In this document: one piece after another, positions 60,311-64,000 of the stretch
How positions within the stretch are numbered: position 1 is the first letter of the stretch
Layout of the letters: every line of letters begins with the position of its first letter
DNA from: CAWELS01 sp964468205
GTDB lineage: Bacteria; Acidobacteriota; Terriglobia; Bryobacterales; Bryobacteraceae
Reading direction: 5' to 3'
Length of the DNA stretch: 64,000 nucleotides
Assembly: GCA_964468205.1 (NCBI GenBank)
Contig: CAYXVG010000005.1
Span: 113,688-177,687, forward strand
Program-made: the position numbers and the translations under genes
The notes under the pieces: model-generated
What the model was told of the DNA's origin: nothing
Databases searched by the model: none
Seen by the model: only the letters and a program-made list of their open reading frames with translations

Positions 60311-63300
60311 CTAAAACTCGAGCCGCAGGTTCATCTGCAAAATGCGTGCATCCTTCGCGCTCTTGATCGTGCCAAACGATGCGTTTCCGAACGCCGTGTT
60401 CGGGTGCCCGAAGTTCGGCCGGTTCGGCAAATTGAAGAAATCGCAGCGGTACATCATGCCGATTCTCTCCGTCAGTGCCCACCGCTTGTGAACCGAGAAG
60501 TCCACGCCGATGAAGCCCGGCCCGTAGCCGATGTTCCGTGCCGCGTTGCCGAATATCCCAACCCCCGGATGCGCGAAGGCTGACGTGTTGAAGTACTCGT
60601 TCAACATGTCCTGCCGCGAACTCCAGTTGTCCCGTTGCGGATCGGAAATCAGGTTCGGCCGCTGGCCGCTGCCATACGTGTTGGTCACGTTGGTCTGCTC
60701 CACCACGCCGTAGGGAGAGCCGTCCCGGAACTCCAGGATCGCCCCGATTCCCCATCCGCCGAGAATCGCGTCCGCAACCCCGCTCGAGAACTGGTGCCGC
60801 CGTCCCTCGCCAAACGGGAGTTCATACACCACGCTGTTCACCAGCCGCAGCGGAATATCCGCGTTCGATACCGACCAGTCCGGCCGCCGCAGCTCAGGAT
60901 GCTGGTAGCCCACACGCTGGCCCTCGATCTCACGCCACCCTCCGGAATCGGTGTTGGTCATGTACTTGGACCACGTGAAGTTCGTCAGGAAGTTCAGCCC
61001 GTTCGAATACCGCTTCTCCAGCTTCACGTTGACCGAATGGTATTCCGAGTCGCCCCACACCGGCGACACCTGGCTGACGTTGTTGTACTGCGGCCACATC
61101 CGCAACGCCTGGGATTGCTTCTCCGGTCCCCGGCCGTTCACCAGCGGAATCACGTTTCGGTTTATGTCCGGACCGCCGAGCTTCCTTCCGATGTTCGCCA
61201 TGTACGCCACCTCGAGCATCAGGTTCTCCACCAACTGCCGCTGCACCGAGAAGTTGAAGTGCTGCATGTAGCCGGTCACCTGATCCTGTTGCGCGAAGTG
61301 CAGGCTCGTCACCGCGTTCTTGCCCGGAGGCACCGCACCGTATCCCGGCCATAGTTCCGCTTGCGGAGGGGCCGGCACCGTGTCCCCAAACTCCTGGACC
61401 GGCGTGAACCCGCCGTCGGGAGAGTTGATGTCCAGGGCGCTGCCGAATCCCGCCGAAAACTGGTTCGCCACGGCGGACTGATAAAGCCCGTTGTAGTAAA
61501 GGCCATAGCCGCCGCGCAGAACAATCTTATCGTTCATGCGGTAAGCAAAACCGATCCGCGGCCCGATGTTGTTCTTATCGAACTCATTGATGTACTTGCT
61601 CACGCCGTCGATGCCGGCAAACGTGATGACGCCGGGCGTCCCCGATATCGGGTTGATCGGAATTTCGTCAAACCCGCTCTGCCGGTTGTCTTTCTCCCAG
61701 CGCGGCGTATCCATGTCCCACCGCACTCCGAGATTCAGCGTCAGCTTCGAGTTCACTCTCCAGTCATCCTGAATAAAGGCGCCCCAGAAGTCTGACCGCG
61801 TACGTAGCGGCAGCGTCTCCTGGCGCTGCAACCGGCCCGTCCAGCCGAGCAGGAACGTCGCCAGGCCTTCCTGCGTCGCCCGGTTGCCAAAAGTGTATCG
61901 GCCGTTCGCGCTCGGCTGATTGATATCCGTGTTCATCGAATAGCGGAACTCGCCGCCGAACTTGATCGTGTGAGTGTTCTTGACCCACGTCACCGTGTCG
62001 CCAAGAGCGAACGTGTAGATCGGCTCCTGAATGCGCTGGTGGCCGCGGCCCAGTGCCCGCACGCCCGTAATGCTCACCTGCGGGAACCCTTCCGGATCCA
62101 CCCCGCCGATGCCAAGCTCGCCGTTGATCCCGGACGTCGTACCAGGACCGAACGCCAGGTTCTTCCGCCGCCCGTATGTCGACTTGAACTCATTGATCAG
62201 CGTCGGCTTCAGGTTCGAAATCCAGCTCCCGGTGATCCGGATGTTCGCGTTGTCCCTCGTGTTGGCGCGGTTGTCCGCCACTTCATCCGGGAATATGCTC
62301 GACTGGACTTGCGTGCCCGTCAAATAGGCCACCCGGGCAAAAAACCGGTGGGTTTCGTTCACGTTATGATCCCAGCGCCCAATGTAGGACTCCTGATCCA
62401 ACTTGTCCGAACCCGCGCTGTCATAGTTGTTCCTTGGCGCCCGCGTAATGTCGTTGCCGGCCACATTCGGCGCCGGATAGTAAGACAAAAGCCTCGCCGC
62501 CATCGGATTGATTTGGTTTGACGGAATGATGTTACCCGGAAACGGGTCGCCGGTCACCGGATCCAGAACCGTCACATCGGTCCGCGCCGAAAAATCTCCC
62601 TGGATGTTCACCGGATGCGGAACGTTGTTGCCCGCAAACACCAAACCCTGCCGGCGCTTGTTGCCCTCGTAGTTGAAAAAGAAAAAGCTCTTGTCCTTCT
62701 TCACCGGGCCGCCAATCGAACCGCCGTAAATATTGAATCGCAGCGGCTCCTTCTCCTTCGCGAAGAAGTTCCGCGCATCGAGCTTGTCGTTTCTCACAAA
62801 CCAATAGCCCGCGCCGTGATACTCGTTCGTTCCCGAACGGGTCGTCATCAGCACCAAACCGCTGCCGGACCGCCCGAACTCCGCCGAATGGTTGCTCGCC
62901 GAAATCTTGAACTCCTGCAGCGCTTCCGCCGGCGGATTCACCAGTTGCTGGGCCACGCCCAGCGTCATGTTCTGCACCACTCCGCCATCGAGAAGCGTCA
63001 TCTGGTTCACCTGCCGCCCGCCCGCCAGCGTGTAGCGGGGCGCCGACTCGGCTCCCGGATCGCCCTCATAGACAACATTGCCCATCAAGCGCACCAGACC
63101 CGCCGCGCGGCGGCTCTGCAGCGGCATGTTCTCCACGTTTCTTCGCTCGATAAGCTGGCCGACATTGTTCGACTCCGTCTCGAGCAGCGGCGCCGCGGCG
63201 TACACCTCGACGCTCTCCGTCACCGCCCCGACCTCGAGCGTCATATCCATCGAGCGGTTCATGCCCGTCTCGAGCACCAACCCGCCACGCACTGTCTTCT

Positions 63301-63559
63301 TGAAGCCCGGAAACTCGCACGACACCTCGTAAGGGCCAGGCTGCACCTGCAAAAAGGTGTACAACCCGCTCGAGTTGGTCCGTGCAGTCAGTACCACGCC
63401 CGTGGCCGTGTTCCTCAGGGAAACCTCCGCCTCCGGGACCACCGCCCCGGTGTTGTCGGTCACCGTTCCAGTAAGTTGCGCCTGCGTCTGCGCCCACATC
63501 ACAGGCGTTACACAGAGCAGTATGAGTGCTGCTGTAATTGTCATTCGTTTCAATAACAT
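60311..63559 (-). CDS. TonB-dependent receptor with N-terminal carboxypeptidase-regulatory-like domain
   Basis: The 1082-residue protein starts at an ATG with AAAGGAG upstream and has a signal peptide (ITAALILLCVTPVMWAQTQ). Residues 28-105 form the CarboxypepD_reg domain (LTGTVTDNTGAVVPEAEVSL, GPYEVSCEFPGFKKTVRGG). The plug domain follows (LIERRNVENMPLQSRRAAGL) and then a long beta-barrel (LRGGYGLYYNGLYQSAVANQ) ending in LRLEF. It is an outer-membrane transporter of the large Solibacter/Acidobacteria type, probably for oligosaccharides or peptides. A sigma-70-like promoter lies about 80 bp upstream. Confidence 0.95.
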   Translation of the reverse strand: MLLKRMTITAALILLCVTPVMWAQTQAQLTGTVTDNTGAVVPEAEVSLRNTATGVVLTARTNSSGLYTFLQVQPGPYEVSCEFPGFKKTVRGGLVLETGMNRSMDMTLEVGAVTESVEVYAAAPLLETESNNVGQLIERRNVENMPLQSRRAAGLVRLMGNVVYEGDPGAESAPRYTLAGGRQVNQMTLLDGGVVQNMTLGVAQQLVNPPAEALQEFKISASNHSAEFGRSGSGLVLMTTRSGTNEYHGAGYWFVRNDKLDARNFFAKEKEPLRFNIYGGSIGGPVKKDKSFFFFNYEGNKRRQGLVFAGNNVPHPVNIQGDFSARTDVTVLDPVTGDPFPGNIIPSNQINPMAARLLSYYPAPNVAGNDITRAPRNNYDSAGSDKLDQESYIGRWDHNVNETHRFFARVAYLTGTQVQSSIFPDEVADNRANTRDNANIRITGSWISNLKPTLINEFKSTYGRRKNLAFGPGTTSGINGELGIGGVDPEGFPQVSITGVRALGRGHQRIQEPIYTFALGDTVTWVKNTHTIKFGGEFRYSMNTDINQPSANGRYTFGNRATQEGLATFLLGWTGRLQRQETLPLRTRSDFWGAFIQDDWRVNSKLTLNLGVRWDMDTPRWEKDNRQSGFDEIPINPISGTPGVITFAGIDGVSKYINEFDKNNIGPRIGFAYRMNDKIVLRGGYGLYYNGLYQSAVANQFSAGFGSALDINSPDGGFTPVQEFGDTVPAPPQAELWPGYGAVPPGKNAVTSLHFAQQDQVTGYMQHFNFSVQRQLVENLMLEVAYMANIGRKLGGPDINRNVIPLVNGRGPEKQSQALRMWPQYNNVSQVSPVWGDSEYHSVNVKLEKRYSNGLNFLTNFTWSKYMTNTDSGGWREIEGQRVGYQHPELRRPDWSVSNADIPLRLVNSVVYELPFGEGRRHQFSSGVADAILGGWGIGAILEFRDGSPYGVVEQTNVTNTYGSGQRPNLISDPQRDNWSSRQDMLNEYFNTSAFAHPGVGIFGNAARNIGYGPGFIGVDFSVHKRWALTERIGMMYRCDFFNLPNRPNFGHPNTAFGNASFGTIKSAKDARILQMNLRLEF

Positions 63560-63640
63560 CGCGGAACTCCTTTGGTCTCGGCCTCGCCCGAATGCCGCGA
63601 GGTACTATCGCTCGCGACAAGCCCGTGCCTGCGCCAGCGC

Positions 63641-63669
63641 ATTTTACTGGCATTTGTAAAGCAATGTAA
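63641..63669 (-). promoter_or_regulatory. Sigma-70-like promoter for the TonB receptor gene
   Basis: On the minus strand TTACAT (63669-63664) and TAAAAT (63646-63641) are separated by 17 bases, matching the -35 at 4 of 6 and the -10 at 5 of 6 positions. The stretch 63640-63760 is more AT-rich than its surroundings. The predicted leader to the ATG is about 75 bases. The rest of 63560-63850 has no gene that I can support. Confidence 0.45.
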
Positions 63670-63851
63670 GGACTGTGAAGGCTAACGAGACTCTTTCCTG
63701 TTTGCAAGTATGCCTCTTTTTTATTCAGCAAGCAAGCTCTTTTTATCCTTTTTCCACTCCGGGACGAGCCCTCCCTGGAACCAGGCGACGGGCCTGCCCA
63801 ACCCTCATTGCACGTGCCGGTGGTAGTAGAATCGGCAGCGAGAGGAGCACA

Positions 63852-64000
63852 TTGTCTGTCATGACCGCCCACCATAGCTCCGCCCATACAAACCGGCGCT
63901 CATTTCTGCGAAACCTCGGCCCCGGCCTCACGGCTCTCGGCGCCGCCCCCTAGCAGACACCCAGGACACCCAGGGACTGGCTTCAGTGTCCCAAGAGCTC
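63852..64000 (+). pseudogene. Start of a Tat-signal protein gene, apparently frameshifted; runs off the window
   Basis: A TTG at 63852, six bases after AGAGGAG, starts SVMTAHHSSAHTNRRSFLRN LGPGLTALGAAP; an ATG lies at 63861. This is a twin-arginine leader, but it ends at TAG (63951) straight after a run of five C. One extra C would continue the frame as LADTQDTQGLASVSQEL to the window end. A sequencing indel in the poly-C or a real frameshift would both explain this. The mature protein is outside the window. Confidence 0.6.

Overview
The window is high-GC DNA, evidently bacterial, and its gene content fits an Acidobacteriota genome of the Bryobacterales/Solibacter type. The indicators are a very large TonB-dependent receptor with an N-terminal carboxypeptidase-regulatory domain, a Ser/Thr kinase fused to a PD40 beta-propeller, several Tat- or lipoprotein-signal hydrolases and sulfatases, an ECF sigma factor / zinc-finger anti-sigma / DUF4097 / PDZ operon, and a surface-protein remnant carrying the motif ELVGDIV. 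This is inference from gene families, not a database match. A 100-base N run (19580-19679) shows that it is a draft assembly.

Layout. 1-4860 (minus) is an RND efflux operon: adaptor, one complete permease and the start of a second. 5020-7994 holds a lipoprotein and two divergent methyltransferases. 8039-8934 is a decayed secreted-protein gene. 9012-18989 is an accessory catabolic and signalling stretch: sugar-phosphate isomerase-like protein, sulfatase, penicillin-acylase family hydrolase, NtrC-type regulator with its histidine kinase, and a heparinase II/III-like lyase. 19111-21538 is a ribosomal protein S1-like gene whose N-terminus is a Pro/Ala-rich array of 99-bp repeats broken by the assembly gap. 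21585-25209 is a translationally coupled sigma / anti-sigma / DUF4097 / PDZ operon.

25229-43757 is a flagellar island. The minus-strand operon runs fliK-flgD-flgE-fliN-fliO-fliP-fliQ-fliR-flhB-flhA-flhF-fliA-fliN/Y-like-small membrane protein. It diverges from a plus-strand operon flgF-flgG-flgA-flgH-flgI-flgJ-flgM, and fliS and flaG converge on the latter's end. It therefore carries export gate, hook/rod, P- and L-ring and filament-accessory genes plus the sigma-28/FlgM checkpoint pair. Flagellin, the MS-ring and the ATPase must lie elsewhere. A sigma-28-like promoter can be read upstream of flaG.

43842-48520 contains housekeeping genes: an isolated nuoB, malQ, murB and a DUF2461 gene. 48561-63559 is a second catabolic/envelope stretch: lactonase-like propeller lipoprotein, enolase-superfamily dehydratase, heparan-N-sulfatase-like sulfatase, an N-acyl-D-amino-acid deacylase homologue lacking the usual metal motif, a repeat patch derived from PD40-coding DNA, the kinase/PD40 protein, a family-39 glycosyltransferase, a Tat-exported aldo/keto reductase, a small protein and the TonB receptor. 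The window ends in a Tat-signal ORF that appears frameshifted in a poly-C run.

No CRISPR array, insertion sequence, rRNA or tRNA was recognised. The observations most worth follow-up are the anti-sigma factor with a probable periplasmic HEAT domain, the PD40-derived 26-bp array, the repeat-bearing S1 protein whose gap length can be predicted, and the metal-motif-deficient deacylase.
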